Assembly (NCBI GenBank): GCA_030378005.1
Contig: JAUCGF010000086.1
Span: 1-64,000 of the forward strand
Direction of reading: 5' to 3'
DNA from: Desulfococcaceae bacterium HSG9
Lineage (GTDB): Bacteria; Desulfobacterota; Desulfobacteria; Desulfobacterales; JAUCGF01
Length of the DNA: 64,000 nt
Shown in pieces: positions 50,801 to 58,762 of this stretch (positions within the stretch are counted from its first letter, which is position 1; each line of letters begins with the position of its first letter). Position numbers and translations under genes: made by a program. Under the pieces are notes generated by a model, which was not told the DNA's origin, made no database searches, and was given only the letters and a program-made list of their open reading frames with translations.

Positions 50801-51920
50801 GATATTCCGCTTCAAGAGATTTCTCCTCCAACAACCGGTCAATGCTGATCTTTCCGTAATCTTCATCCAGAGACTCGGACATTTGGGGGATACTGACATC
50901 CGGGTCTGACGAAACAGCCAGTTCCGGCTCCAGATGCCCTGGCCGGCTCATTTTATGGCCTGCGAGATAATCAAGGAAGAATAGCTGATATTTATCCTCT
51001 TTGACGGTTTTGCGGCTGTCAAAGAAAAAGATATCCTGCTTGGTGCACACCGTACAGCGTTTCAAGGTCAACAGCGGGCTTAACATGAGCGCATTGTCGC
51101 CTCCATGCCCCAGATCTTGAAGGCTGAGTAGCAGGGCTTCTTGGGGATGCGGGGTTTTGTCCTGCATGTCGTGGCGATGGCGGATCGTCTGCCAGCCTTG
51201 CAATATCTTTCCGTTCTCTGTGACCAATTGCATGCCATCCCACATATCCTGATACTCTTTCAACACCGCATTGATTTCTCTGATATGTTTTTCCAACTCC
51301 GGTTGGAACTCTTTGACATCTAAACGCAGCGCGCCATGTCCGATTTCGTCGTTGCGCCATTCGTTCAGGTGTTTGAGCAGGTTATATACGGGTGTGATTT
51401 TGCCTTTGGGATTTCGGAACAGGCCGGCGATTCTGCCCAGGGAATCCGGTAATTTACAAAATTCGGGCGCAAGGATATCGCCTGCCAACTGATGCCAGCC
51501 TCCCATGCTCAGGGGATTGGCAAGCATAGCGATTTGCACTGTTTTCCTCAATCTTGTGTCCGCAAAACCGGAATCCAGCACATAAGCGGCCATCACAGCG
51601 GCCGGGAATTTAATCAGCACTTCGGCCAGGTCCTTGGTCTGCAAAATTGCGGAAACAATCCGCCCTTGTTCCAGAATTTCTTTCAAGCGATGGTATTCAT
51701 GGGCAACCGGGCCGGGCCATTTGTCTCGGACCTTTTCCACCCAGTGCGCGCTTGCGGCCAGGTTTTTGCAAAACTCCTCCACATCCGGTTTTGTCGCGTC
51801 GGTATAGTGGACATCTTCCCATTCGTAACCGCACTCCTCACAGCGATTCACCTTGCGCTTGCGAAGGGTGGCAATATCATCTGAGTTGCATTCAGGGCAG
51901 TGTTCGGTAAATTCTGGCAT
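47841..51920 (-). CDS. STAND NTPase with zinc ribbon, HEPN-like domain and recent 53-residue TPR expansion
   Basis: 1359 residues; RBS TAGGAG. Order: N-terminal zinc ribbon CPEC...CEEC (8-30); a helical domain with EWRNDEIGHG (~187-196, R-x5-H, HEPN-like) related to the N-terminus of the NACHT-WD40 protein; Walker A APAHIGKSV (~399-407), an atypical P-loop; Walker B LLICIDGLDELP (~500-511); LLLTSRTREE; helical winged-helix-like region; then TPR repeats from ~920 to ~1300. At least seven units of 53 residues (core INRGAALDSQGELAGAVKDY, then LKAWHHAQ and FPPEMQN) are nearly identical, so the array expanded recently. Expected role: an NLR-like sensor with TPR recognition and a possible RNase effector. 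Sensor specificity is unknown. Neighbours: membrane protein (convergent) and a nuclease gene. Confidence 0.85.
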   Translation of the reverse strand: MPEFTEHCPECNSDDIATLRKRKVNRCEECGYEWEDVHYTDATKPDVEEFCKNLAASAHWVEKVRDKWPGPVAHEYHRLKEILEQGRIVSAILQTKDLAEVLIKFPAAVMAAYVLDSGFADTRLRKTVQIAMLANPLSMGGWHQLAGDILAPEFCKLPDSLGRIAGLFRNPKGKITPVYNLLKHLNEWRNDEIGHGALRLDVKEFQPELEKHIREINAVLKEYQDMWDGMQLVTENGKILQGWQTIRHRHDMQDKTPHPQEALLLSLQDLGHGGDNALMLSPLLTLKRCTVCTKQDIFFFDSRKTVKEDKYQLFFLDYLAGHKMSRPGHLEPELAVSSDPDVSIPQMSESLDEDYGKISIDRLLEEKSLEAEYLSPKYLRAPLKAFIRVNDKGIYWLRAPAHIGKSVFVSGLIRARRLEKKSLVRGLQAVSFHIRREHRYSPYMFEEYLNDKLRDILDLQSKAKKLPQLDSDDPDCSAAFCRWLGEIMAIYRRGKPDDKLLICIDGLDELPLEDSADISDFIPKPDQLPDHVFLLLTSRTREECPKQIWERTEALLTSPEFRKIRDVTVDAPEYLALLRECFDKRLENRLRHTFQQAFREFMKTRPLLPDSNQISSRISDKTARTLVAAEMKIFQSLTGVLQGKASKPEVKEFYNTAVLRVFDKFDALFDQVLAQGQNLFLYVGFLCNLLKDYNLSFEDVSRLPQGEGLYRLYFTELEKVLADKQWELLKRVILVLTAAGEADTKDMEIMESPRRAGEEWPGVPLDVLTSLLDETEKRSARLVFSLYSLKEVLRVDKTADKDPRYRLGLKGFAGAVRDSWRDDLINVHERLAGDFHSAWQGRYDELDDDDPGEIYGLRNLLAHTELSGNAALRKQVWGDKQLADAMNYGQGQRAYDSAYYKASAQWRTCALQIYKRQQEETHEHALQNDLAGAYMNRGEALRSQGELARAVKDHGAAIKLMKKLKAWHHAQDLTFPPEMQNDLAGAYINRGVALYSQGEPAGAVKDYGTAIALREDLKAWHHAREMAFPPAWENDLAAAYINRGAALDSQGELVGAVKDYMEAIELMKKLKAWHHAQYLTFPPEMQNSLAAAYINRGAALKSQGELAGAVKDYGHAIVLGEELKAWHDDQDLAFPPAWLNGLAAAYMNRGVALDSQGDLAGAVKDFGHAIALREELKAWHHAQNLTFPPAMQNDLAGAYINRGAALRGRGEMAGAMTDYGAAIALMKKLKTWHHAQYLTFPPEMQNSLAAAYINRGNALQSQGDLAGAVKDYGAAIALMEELLFVKQFAPVIPNLAIVFYNVIFLIRRDDLSPDIRPEEWRTQAESFMNRLGQLTDIERLPDHWRKEVEKLRELLKRDS
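48010..49140 (-). repeat. 159-bp tandem repeat array encoding the TPRs
   Basis: About seven consecutive units. The anchor GGAAAGGTCAGG or close variants recurs every 159 bp (48199, 48358, and so on). The period is a multiple of three and identity is high at synonymous sites, indicating recent duplication or gene conversion. Confidence 0.92.
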
Positions 51921-52247
51921 CAGTTTCTCCTAAATCTTTGATCCATTGGGTGATGTTCATCAGGTTTCATCCGTCAGTTTTAACAGCTGACATTGTCATG
52001 GGCAATCTATACACATGGATTGCGGATAAGTAAAGGATTTTTGATTGCATTCCTCAACTTTGCAAGCTGAAGCCAGCACTCCGCTAATCTGAAAAAACCA
52101 AAATCAGATCAGTATATATCGGGTCGCAATCCTTTATAACCGAATCAAATTGTTCACCTTTAAATGAAAGATGTCGCATTATAAATCCAAGAATCAAGAA
52201 TCGTGAAAAACCTTGCAATTTTATCGTCCAGGTTTTATAGTTTGTAT
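51921..52247. other. Intergenic interval upstream of both the STAND-TPR and nuclease genes
   Basis: About 330 bp. It contains one degenerate GCAAGCTGAAGCCAGCACTC repeat unit (52065-52085). The segment resembles other repeat-rich gaps of this genome. No clear promoter hexamers or RNA gene. Confidence 0.5.
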
Positions 52248-53147
52248 ATGAATAATTTGCTGCCCCCCAAACTTGATCTTGTATTCAAGATGCTGTTTAC
52301 CAAAGATGACGAGCTGTTGACAGACCTGCTCAATGCCGTTCTGAACCTGTCTGCTGAAAAGCGTATCCGCACGGTAAAAGTGCTTAATCCTGCGATTTTG
52401 CCAGAAACAGTCAGACAAAAAATTATCATCCTTGATATCAGAGCGACAGATGCGAGCGACCGGCAGTATGATATTGAAATGCAAGTGCGTAAATATTTAT
52501 TCTATCCCAAGCGCACCTTGTATTATATAAGCAAAATGTATGCGGAGCAGCTCAAAGCAGGCGATGAATACGACCGTTTGAAGCCGGTTATCGGAATTCA
52601 TTTTTTAGACTACGAGCAGTTCCCTGATTATGATGACTTTCATTTCTGCTTTCAATTCAGGGAAAAGCGCCATCCTGAACTGACGCTGACAGAAGATATG
52701 ACGCTGCATCTGTTTGAATTGCCGGTGTTTGACAAACAGAGGCGTAAAACAGATAATTTAGCCAAATTGGAAGAATGGCTCTGGTTTTTCTGCCATGCGC
52801 ACGAAGAAAAGGAGAAAACAATGCGAACCCATTATGCCAATCCGAAAATTCAAAAAGCGTTTGACATGCTTGAAACACTCAGTGCCGACGAAAACATCAA
52901 AATTTTGGCCGAAGAAAGGGCTAAAGCGCTGAAGGACGAAATTTCTATTATCGCTTCGGAGCGCCGCTCTGCACGCCGCGAAGGTGAGAGAATCGGGATT
53001 GAAAAAGGTAAAATAATTGGAATTGAAGATGGACAAAAAATAAAAGCTTTTGAAACAGCAAGGAAGCTTTTGCGGATGGGGATATTATCAACAGAGCAAA
53101 TTGCCGATGCCACCGGGCTGGAACGTGCTGAAATTGATAAATTATAG
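52248..53147 (+). CDS. Rpn/PD-(D/E)XK nuclease family putative transposase
   Basis: 299 residues from ATG 52248; a GTG at 52203 would extend it without an RBS. The N-terminal PPKLDLVFKMLFTKDDELL and LDIRATDASDRQYDIEMQV are the conserved blocks of the PDDEXK_2/Rpn family, with D (LDIRA) and E-M-Q as the catalytic D..ExQ. YPKRTLYYISKMYAEQL and the C-terminal helix-turn (MGILSTEQIADATGLERAEI) also fit. Members promote RecA-independent recombination and spread in many near-identical copies. A decayed fragment of another copy lies at 38301-38431. The gene looks intact. The stretch IGIEKGKIIGIEDGQ near the C-terminus is the usual G-E/D-rich linker of the family. Confidence 0.88.
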   Translation: MNNLLPPKLDLVFKMLFTKDDELLTDLLNAVLNLSAEKRIRTVKVLNPAILPETVRQKIIILDIRATDASDRQYDIEMQVRKYLFYPKRTLYYISKMYAEQLKAGDEYDRLKPVIGIHFLDYEQFPDYDDFHFCFQFREKRHPELTLTEDMTLHLFELPVFDKQRRKTDNLAKLEEWLWFFCHAHEEKEKTMRTHYANPKIQKAFDMLETLSADENIKILAEERAKALKDEISIIASERRSARREGERIGIEKGKIIGIEDGQKIKAFETARKLLRMGILSTEQIADATGLERAEIDKL

Positions 53148-53196
53148 CTTTTGAGAACCGCCTTAAAGAGCTGCTGACATAAGACGGAACAGTCTG

Positions 53197-53414
53197 AAAA
53201 TCGGGTTTCTCGGACATTGCGACTTCCGCAGCTTTTCCATGCTTTAGAAACCCGATTTTTTCCTACATTAAACGTCATAAAACGAAAAGCGGAAGGGCTT
53301 TCCGCAAAATCGGGTTTCTCGGACATTGCAATTTCCGTAGCTTTTCCATGCTTTAGAAACCCGATTTTTTTCCTGCATTAAACGTCATAAAACGAAAAGC
53401 GAAACAGCTTTCCG
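53197..53414. repeat. Tandem 109-bp repeat carrying terminator-like hairpins
   Basis: Two units, 53197-53305 and 53306-53414, almost identical. Each has AAATCGGGTTTCT and its inverted complement AGAAACCCGATTTTTT about 35 bp apart, a long-loop stem with a T run. They lie between the convergent nuclease and thiolase genes, so likely act as doubled terminators. Confidence 0.85.
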
Positions 53415-53428
53415 CTCTACGTTAATGG

Positions 53429-54613
53429 TTAATCACACAATTCAAACAAAGCCGCCGCACCCATGCCGCCACCGACACACATGGATTCAACGCCGTATTT
53501 GACGCCGCGTTCACGCATATTGGCAAGCAGTTGGGCGCATAGTTTGGCACCTGTGCAGCCCAAAGGATGGCCCAATGCAATAGCTCCGCCGTGAATGTTG
53601 ATATTGTCGATCTCTTTTTCCAGCCCCAGTTCGCGGATGCAGTAGAGTGCTTGGGAAGCAAACGCTTCATTGATTTCCCACACACCGATATCTTTTATAT
53701 CCATGCCCGCTTTTTTAAGCAGTTTGGGGATGGCATATCTGGGACCTACGCCCATTTCATCCGGACGACACCCGACAGTGGTGTAACATTTCAATTTGGC
53801 CAATGGCTTTAACCCCAATTCGTTGACTTTGGCTTCGCTCATAATAATCGTAGCGGCCGCGCCATCGGTCATTTGGCTTGCATTTCCCGCAGTAACCGTG
53901 CCGCCGGCCGCGAATACCGGATTCAATTTGGCCAGACCTTCCGCGGTTGTGGTATCCCGAATGCCGTCATCGACCGCTTGAATAAACGTTTCTTTTTTAT
54001 AAATTCCATCCGGCTGCATAACAAACCGGGTCGCGGGCGTTGGGGTCAACTCTTTGAACAAATCGTTATCACGCGCATACGCCGCTTTTTTATGCGATTG
54101 AAAAGCAAATTCATCCTGGTCTTCACGGGCAACCTTATAGCGCTTGGCGACGTTTTCAGCAGTCAGGCCCATTGACATATAATAATCAGCGCTATCTTCC
54201 GAATATTCAGGATGCGGACGGGGGAAATAACCGCCGATGGGAACATACGTCATGGCTTCCACGCCGCCGCCAATCACAATATCGGACCATCCCGACATAA
54301 CCCGCAAAGATGCCAGGGCAATGGCTTCAAGGCCCGAAGCGCAAAAACGGTTAATTGTGGCACCGGATGTTTCTATGGGAAACCCGGCTGTTTGGGATAC
54401 GACCCGGCCGATATTCAGCCCCTGTTCGGCTTCGGGGAATGAACACCCGATCATCAAATCTTCAACATCTTTCTTTTCCAAACCGGGCGTTGCCGACACC
54501 GCCGCATCCAGGATAAAAGTGATCAAATCCTCGGGACGCGTGTCTTTAAAAGCGCCTTTACGCTGTTTGCACCCCGGTGTTCGTTTGGCTGTTACAATAT
54601 ATGCATCTCTCAT
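53429..54613 (-). CDS. fadA: Acetyl-CoA acyltransferase (3-ketoacyl-CoA thiolase)
   Basis: 394 residues from ATG 54613 (AAAGGAG upstream); the open frame continues back to 54742 but would overlap the dehydrogenase gene. Thiolase signatures: INRFCASGLEAIALA with the acyl-accepting Cys (~88-102), NEAFASQALYC, GGAIALGHPLGCTGAK (His and second region) and CVGGGMGAAALFE with the C-terminal catalytic Cys. It cleaves 3-ketoacyl-CoA with CoA to acetyl-CoA and a shortened acyl-CoA, the last step of beta-oxidation. It is encoded 88 bp downstream of the dehydrogenase/hydratase and should be in the same operon. Biosynthetic acetoacetyl-CoA thiolase activity cannot be excluded from sequence. Confidence 0.93.
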   Translation of the reverse strand: MRDAYIVTAKRTPGCKQRKGAFKDTRPEDLITFILDAAVSATPGLEKKDVEDLMIGCSFPEAEQGLNIGRVVSQTAGFPIETSGATINRFCASGLEAIALASLRVMSGWSDIVIGGGVEAMTYVPIGGYFPRPHPEYSEDSADYYMSMGLTAENVAKRYKVAREDQDEFAFQSHKKAAYARDNDLFKELTPTPATRFVMQPDGIYKKETFIQAVDDGIRDTTTAEGLAKLNPVFAAGGTVTAGNASQMTDGAAATIIMSEAKVNELGLKPLAKLKCYTTVGCRPDEMGVGPRYAIPKLLKKAGMDIKDIGVWEINEAFASQALYCIRELGLEKEIDNINIHGGAIALGHPLGCTGAKLCAQLLANMRERGVKYGVESMCVGGGMGAAALFELCD

Positions 54614-54701
54614 ATCTGATTTCTCCTTTGTCAGAATTTTGAATTCGGAATTTTGAAAGGGGAATGGGGGAATTCCGTATTCCGCATTCCCCATTCCGAA
54701 C

Positions 54702-57107
54702 TTAATTACGAAGCGGTTTGCCCGTTTTAAGCGTATGTTCAACCCGAGCCTGGGTTTTTTCCTGTTTCCACAGATCGATGAATGTTTTGCGTTCCAGTGT
54801 AAGAATCACTTCTTCATCAATACGACTGTTGGCCGCGACTTCTCCGCCGCTGAGGGCATACGCGATACGGCGCGCTAAGTAGGCATCATATTCACTGATA
54901 AAACCCCCGGATAGCAAATTGGCGATTTCCGCATTGAGCATTCCGCGAGCCGATTCACCAAATACTTTAATCGGCTTTCTCAAAGGTGGCGCATATCCTT
55001 CATCCACCATTTTAAGCACCTCTTTTTTAGCTTCGCCAATCAGATTGTCCCGATTGAAGATAATCCGATCCAGCGGCCCTAAAAAACCGTTAGCACGGGC
55101 GTCGGCTGCGGATGTCGATACTTTGGCCATGGCAATATTCATAAACGTCGGAATAAAATATTTGGCCAAATCCAGACCGGTAACGGCAGGGGGAATCGTA
55201 GCGGTCATTTTTTTCCATAAATTCAGACAACCGCCGCCGGCCGGCAACAACCCCACACCAACTTCCACCAGTCCCATATAAAGGTCGCCTAAGGCAACGA
55301 TTCGGTCAACCGCCAAACAGATTTCGCACGCGCCGCCCAGCGCCAATCCGAACGGTGCGGCCACCACCGGAAACGGCGAGTATTTCGCTTTTTGAACACC
55401 AGCCTGTCCTCCGGCGATAAACGTATCCATCTTTTCAAATTCGCCTTTTAATGCCAACTCAGCCATAAACTTCAAATTGGCGCCAGCCGAAAAAGCACCG
55501 GGAACGCCGCCGGCTTGATTGCCGATCACAAGTCCGGCTCCATTGGCATCCGTATAATCAAGAGCCTCGTCCATAAATTCAAGAATTTCTTTGTTAAGGA
55601 TGTTCATTTTGGTGTGGAACTCACAACAGAAAACATCATCGCCCAAATCAATCAGTGATGCTGAATCGCAACGTTTGATCTCTTTACCGGCGCCTTTAAG
55701 CCCTGCCAAAGATATGCTTTCAGGACTGACCGCGACTTTCTGATAACTTTCAGATGCAAAATCATAATAGGATGTGACACCGTTTTCGGATTTGTAAAAA
55801 GAGGTGTTTCCAGATGCTAACATGGTTTTGATTTTAGCCGGAACGTCAAATCCATCTGCTTCCATACGCTCGACTGACTTTTGAATGCCAATGGCATCCC
55901 AAGTTTCAAAAGGTCCGAATGTGAAATTATAACCCCATTTCATGGCATTGTCGATTTCAACCACCGTATCGGAAATTTCGGGAATACGATTAGCCGCATA
56001 AATCAAACCGTTGGCAATCACTTTCCATGCAAACAGAGCGCCGCGATCCTCGCCATACACAATCGCCTTGATTTTGTCAGCCAATGAGGACGCTTTTTTT
56101 CCCGCCTGGATACAGGGAAACGTGGGTCTCTCAAGGTCTTCATATTCCAGCGTGGTATGATTGATCACCTTGCGCAGCACTTTCCATTCCGGCGTCAAAT
56201 CTTTTTTGTAGAAACCGGCTTTGGTTTTGTTGCCCAATAATTTTTGGGAAATCATCTTTTCAATGAATTCAGGCATGACAAACGTGTCACGGGCTTCATC
56301 GTTTTCAACCAGATTGTATGTGTTGCGGGCAACATGGCCCATTGTATCAAGCCCTACCAAATCGCACGTTTTGAACATGGCTGTTTTGGGGCGTCCCAAA
56401 GGCTCGCCAAATAAAGCATCGACTTCCGGAATGCTGAAATTTTCCTCGACCATCATCTGCATGGTTTGAATCATGCCTTGCACACCGATACGGTTGCCAA
56501 TAAAATTGGGTGTGTCTTTGGCTCGCACAATTCCCTTGCCCAACACTTTTTCGCCATACCCGGCGATAAAGTCAACCACTTCAGGAAGCGTCTCTTCTCC
56601 AGCGATAATCTCCAAAAGGCGCATATAACGCACCGGATTAAAAAAATGAGCGCCTAAAAAATGCTGCTTAAATTCAGTGCTTAATCCCTCGGACATGGCC
56701 TTCAGGGGAATCCCGGATGTATTGGAAGATACGATTGCATCCGCATGTCGCACCGTTTCGATTCTTTGGAAAAGCGCCTGCTTGATTTTCAGGTTTTCCA
56801 CGATAACTTCAATGATCCAATCACAGGAAGCGATTTTATCGAAATCATCTTCTAAATTGCCGATGGCGATGCGCTGTGCATCTTGTTGGTGCATCAGCAA
56901 TGATGGCTTTGACATCAATACGGTGTCAAGGCCGCCTTTGACAATCCGATTGCGAGCTGCCGGATTGTCTTTTTCTTCCGGTTTTAAATCTGAAGGAACA
57001 ATGTCCAATAACAGCGTTTGCACACCGGCACCGGCAAGCAGCGCCGCGATGCCGCCTCCCATAACACCGGAACCGATTACTGCCGCTGTTCTTATTTTTC
57101 TTTTCAT
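54702..57107 (-). CDS. fadN: 3-hydroxyacyl-CoA dehydrogenase / enoyl-CoA hydratase bifunctional protein (FadN-type order)
   Basis: 801 residues from ATG 57107 (AAGGAGG). The N-terminal Rossmann dehydrogenase begins IRTAAVIGSGVMGGGIAALL, with VIVENLKIKQALF, SSNTSGIPL and HFFNPVRYMRLLEI typical of 3-hydroxyacyl-CoA dehydrogenase (~6-300). The enoyl-CoA hydratase/isomerase domain is C-terminal (~480-700: GLVIGNQAGGVPGAFSAGAN; ALGGACEICLAVDR). This order, dehydrogenase first, is that of Bacillus FadN, opposite to E. coli FadB/FadJ. It performs hydration of enoyl-CoA and NAD-dependent oxidation of hydroxyacyl-CoA. A FadR-like operator lies 37 bp upstream of the start. Operon: this gene, then the thiolase. 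Confidence 0.92.
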   Translation of the reverse strand: MKRKIRTAAVIGSGVMGGGIAALLAGAGVQTLLLDIVPSDLKPEEKDNPAARNRIVKGGLDTVLMSKPSLLMHQQDAQRIAIGNLEDDFDKIASCDWIIEVIVENLKIKQALFQRIETVRHADAIVSSNTSGIPLKAMSEGLSTEFKQHFLGAHFFNPVRYMRLLEIIAGEETLPEVVDFIAGYGEKVLGKGIVRAKDTPNFIGNRIGVQGMIQTMQMMVEENFSIPEVDALFGEPLGRPKTAMFKTCDLVGLDTMGHVARNTYNLVENDEARDTFVMPEFIEKMISQKLLGNKTKAGFYKKDLTPEWKVLRKVINHTTLEYEDLERPTFPCIQAGKKASSLADKIKAIVYGEDRGALFAWKVIANGLIYAANRIPEISDTVVEIDNAMKWGYNFTFGPFETWDAIGIQKSVERMEADGFDVPAKIKTMLASGNTSFYKSENGVTSYYDFASESYQKVAVSPESISLAGLKGAGKEIKRCDSASLIDLGDDVFCCEFHTKMNILNKEILEFMDEALDYTDANGAGLVIGNQAGGVPGAFSAGANLKFMAELALKGEFEKMDTFIAGGQAGVQKAKYSPFPVVAAPFGLALGGACEICLAVDRIVALGDLYMGLVEVGVGLLPAGGGCLNLWKKMTATIPPAVTGLDLAKYFIPTFMNIAMAKVSTSAADARANGFLGPLDRIIFNRDNLIGEAKKEVLKMVDEGYAPPLRKPIKVFGESARGMLNAEIANLLSGGFISEYDAYLARRIAYALSGGEVAANSRIDEEVILTLERKTFIDLWKQEKTQARVEHTLKTGKPLRN

Positions 57108-57143
57108 CAGGGCCTCCTTAATTAAAAAATGGTTATTTTTCAA

Positions 57144-57161
57144 TGAATGAACATTCATTCA
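57144..57161. promoter_or_regulatory. FadR (TetR-type)-like operator TGAATGAACATTCATTCA upstream of the beta-oxidation operon
   Basis: An 18-bp palindrome: arms TGAATGAA and TTCATTCA with CA in the centre, 37 bp upstream of the fadN-type start codon. It matches the Bacillus-type FadR consensus TGAATGAxTAxTCATTCA at all but the central positions. A weaker AATGAATATGCACTCATTT site lies at 57310-57328. It implies repression relieved by long-chain acyl-CoA. Confidence 0.7.
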
Positions 57162-57525
57162 TATAGCAGATCGCTATTGTTGCTGTCAAGCAAAATAAAT
57201 TACACCTAAAATAGATTTAATTCATTAATAATATTGTTTTATCGAACAAACATGTTTTTATGTTTGATAAGGTGAGATATGTTTTACACGCTTTTGAACA
57301 ATAATCATTAATGAATATGCACTCATTTAATTTGCGCAGCTATTGTTCATTATGGTTCTCAAATTCCTGGCAAAGCCAGTAGATTTTCAGATTGGGATTT
57401 TTTGATACTTGCAGATTAGTCCGTTGTCAAAAATAAATCCTGATTCTGACAATGGATGTGATAGGAATGAGGAGGAAATAACTGCTCCAGCCATTCGTGA
57501 AACCAGCCATTCGTGAAACATGAAA

Positions 57526-57558
57526 CGTGAAACATGAATTTACGCATCATGTTTCACG
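57526..57558 (-). terminator. Hairpin downstream of the EamA transporter gene
   Basis: CGTGAAACATGA (57526-57537) and TCATGTTTCACG (57547-57558) are perfect 12-bp inverted arms with a 9-bp loop, 20 bp beyond the stop of the transporter gene. No strong T run, so possibly a dispersed repeat instead. Confidence 0.5.
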
Positions 57559-57578
57559 GATGGTTATTGTTAATTTCT

Positions 57579-58511
57579 TCAGGTCTTCCGAATACAGGCC
57601 TGTTTCAATTGTAGCATCCGGTTGGAATTGACCATTTGTGACCACATTTGAGCTGTCAAAATTCCTGTCAACATTAAGGCACAACCGACGAACATCCTTA
57701 AAGAAAGCGCTTCATCCAACACCAGCCAGCCTGCGACAGCGCCAAAAACGGCTTCAAGGCTAAGAATAATCGCGGCATGCACAGGTGGCGCATCTTTTTG
57801 TGCAATTACCTGCAACGTATAACCCGCCCCAACAGACATAAAGCCGCCATAAAGGATCGGGATAAGAGCGGCTTTCAGTCCTAAGAGCGTATTGGTTTCA
57901 AAAATAATCGCGATTAAAAGACTCAGAATAGAACAAACGGCGAATTGGGTGCAGGCCAGGCGCAAACCGTCCATTTTGGGAGCGAGTTGACTCAGAACTA
58001 AAACATGCGCTGCCCAGAAAACAGCTCCGATAAGCACCCACAGGTCACCGGGAGCGAAAGTCAGATTTTCGGTGACGCTTAAAAAATAGAGGCCGACACA
58101 GGCCAGCACCGCTCCCAGCCAACTTCCGGCATCCGGTTTGTATCCCCCAAACCAAGCCATAAGCGCAACAAAGATCACATACAGTCCGGTGATAAAACCG
58201 GCTTTACCGGCGGTGGTGTAAACCAATCCGATCTGTTGCAACGTAGCCGCAATGAAAAGCACACAACCGGCGATACCACCGCCCCAAAGAAATGATTGGG
58301 GGCGTTTTTTATCAGAATCCGGCTGGATTCCTTTATATTTCATCAGCGGCAATAAAACCAAAGCGCCTAATGCAAAACGGATGCCGTTAAATACAAAAGG
58401 CCCTATATGATCCATACCCGCCCGCTGGGCGACAAACCCGCTGCCCCAAATAATGGCTGTTACCAGCATCAGGGCGTCGGCACGATATATTTTTGTGTTC
58501 GGTTTTTTCAT
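57579..58511 (-). CDS. EamA/DMT-family transporter
   Basis: 310 residues from ATG 58511; an in-frame extension to 58583 has no better RBS. Ten membrane helices in two EamA repeats: the first starts LMLVTAIIWGSGFVAQRAG, the second PGDLWVLIGAVFWAAHVLVL. The ends carry IILSLEAVFGAVAGWLVLDE, the classic second-repeat C-terminal motif, and LMLTGILTAQMW. These inner-membrane proteins export or exchange small metabolites such as amino acids or nucleotide sugars; the substrate cannot be read. Single gene, upstream of the beta-oxidation operon's promoter region but transcribed in the same direction. Confidence 0.9.
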   Translation of the reverse strand: MKKPNTKIYRADALMLVTAIIWGSGFVAQRAGMDHIGPFVFNGIRFALGALVLLPLMKYKGIQPDSDKKRPQSFLWGGGIAGCVLFIAATLQQIGLVYTTAGKAGFITGLYVIFVALMAWFGGYKPDAGSWLGAVLACVGLYFLSVTENLTFAPGDLWVLIGAVFWAAHVLVLSQLAPKMDGLRLACTQFAVCSILSLLIAIIFETNTLLGLKAALIPILYGGFMSVGAGYTLQVIAQKDAPPVHAAIILSLEAVFGAVAGWLVLDEALSLRMFVGCALMLTGILTAQMWSQMVNSNRMLQLKQACIRKT

Positions 58512-58762
58512 TTCAAAATAAGAGAAGTTAATCAGACATCCTGCATAGGAGGCTAAAAGCGGTTTACACTTTTCAACTTCCAAGCGGTCGCAAATCTTTT
58601 CTATCTTGGCTGTTTATAGTCAAGAAGATTCGATGATGTAGCGTAATCTTTCAGATTGCGCCCTCCGCAGAATGCCTGAATTAATTTTCGGTTTATCCCT
58701 GTAGAAAACGCAAACTGAAGTTTGCACTCCTATATTTCGGGAAAACTGAAATCGGGTTGATA

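Larger units (their letters stand above)
57108..57578. other. Interval upstream of the beta-oxidation operon
   Basis: About 470 bp. It contains the FadR-like operator and its degenerate second site. Nearer to 57500 are repeated CATTCGTGAAAC motifs and the hairpin at 57526-57558. No gene seen. Confidence 0.6.
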
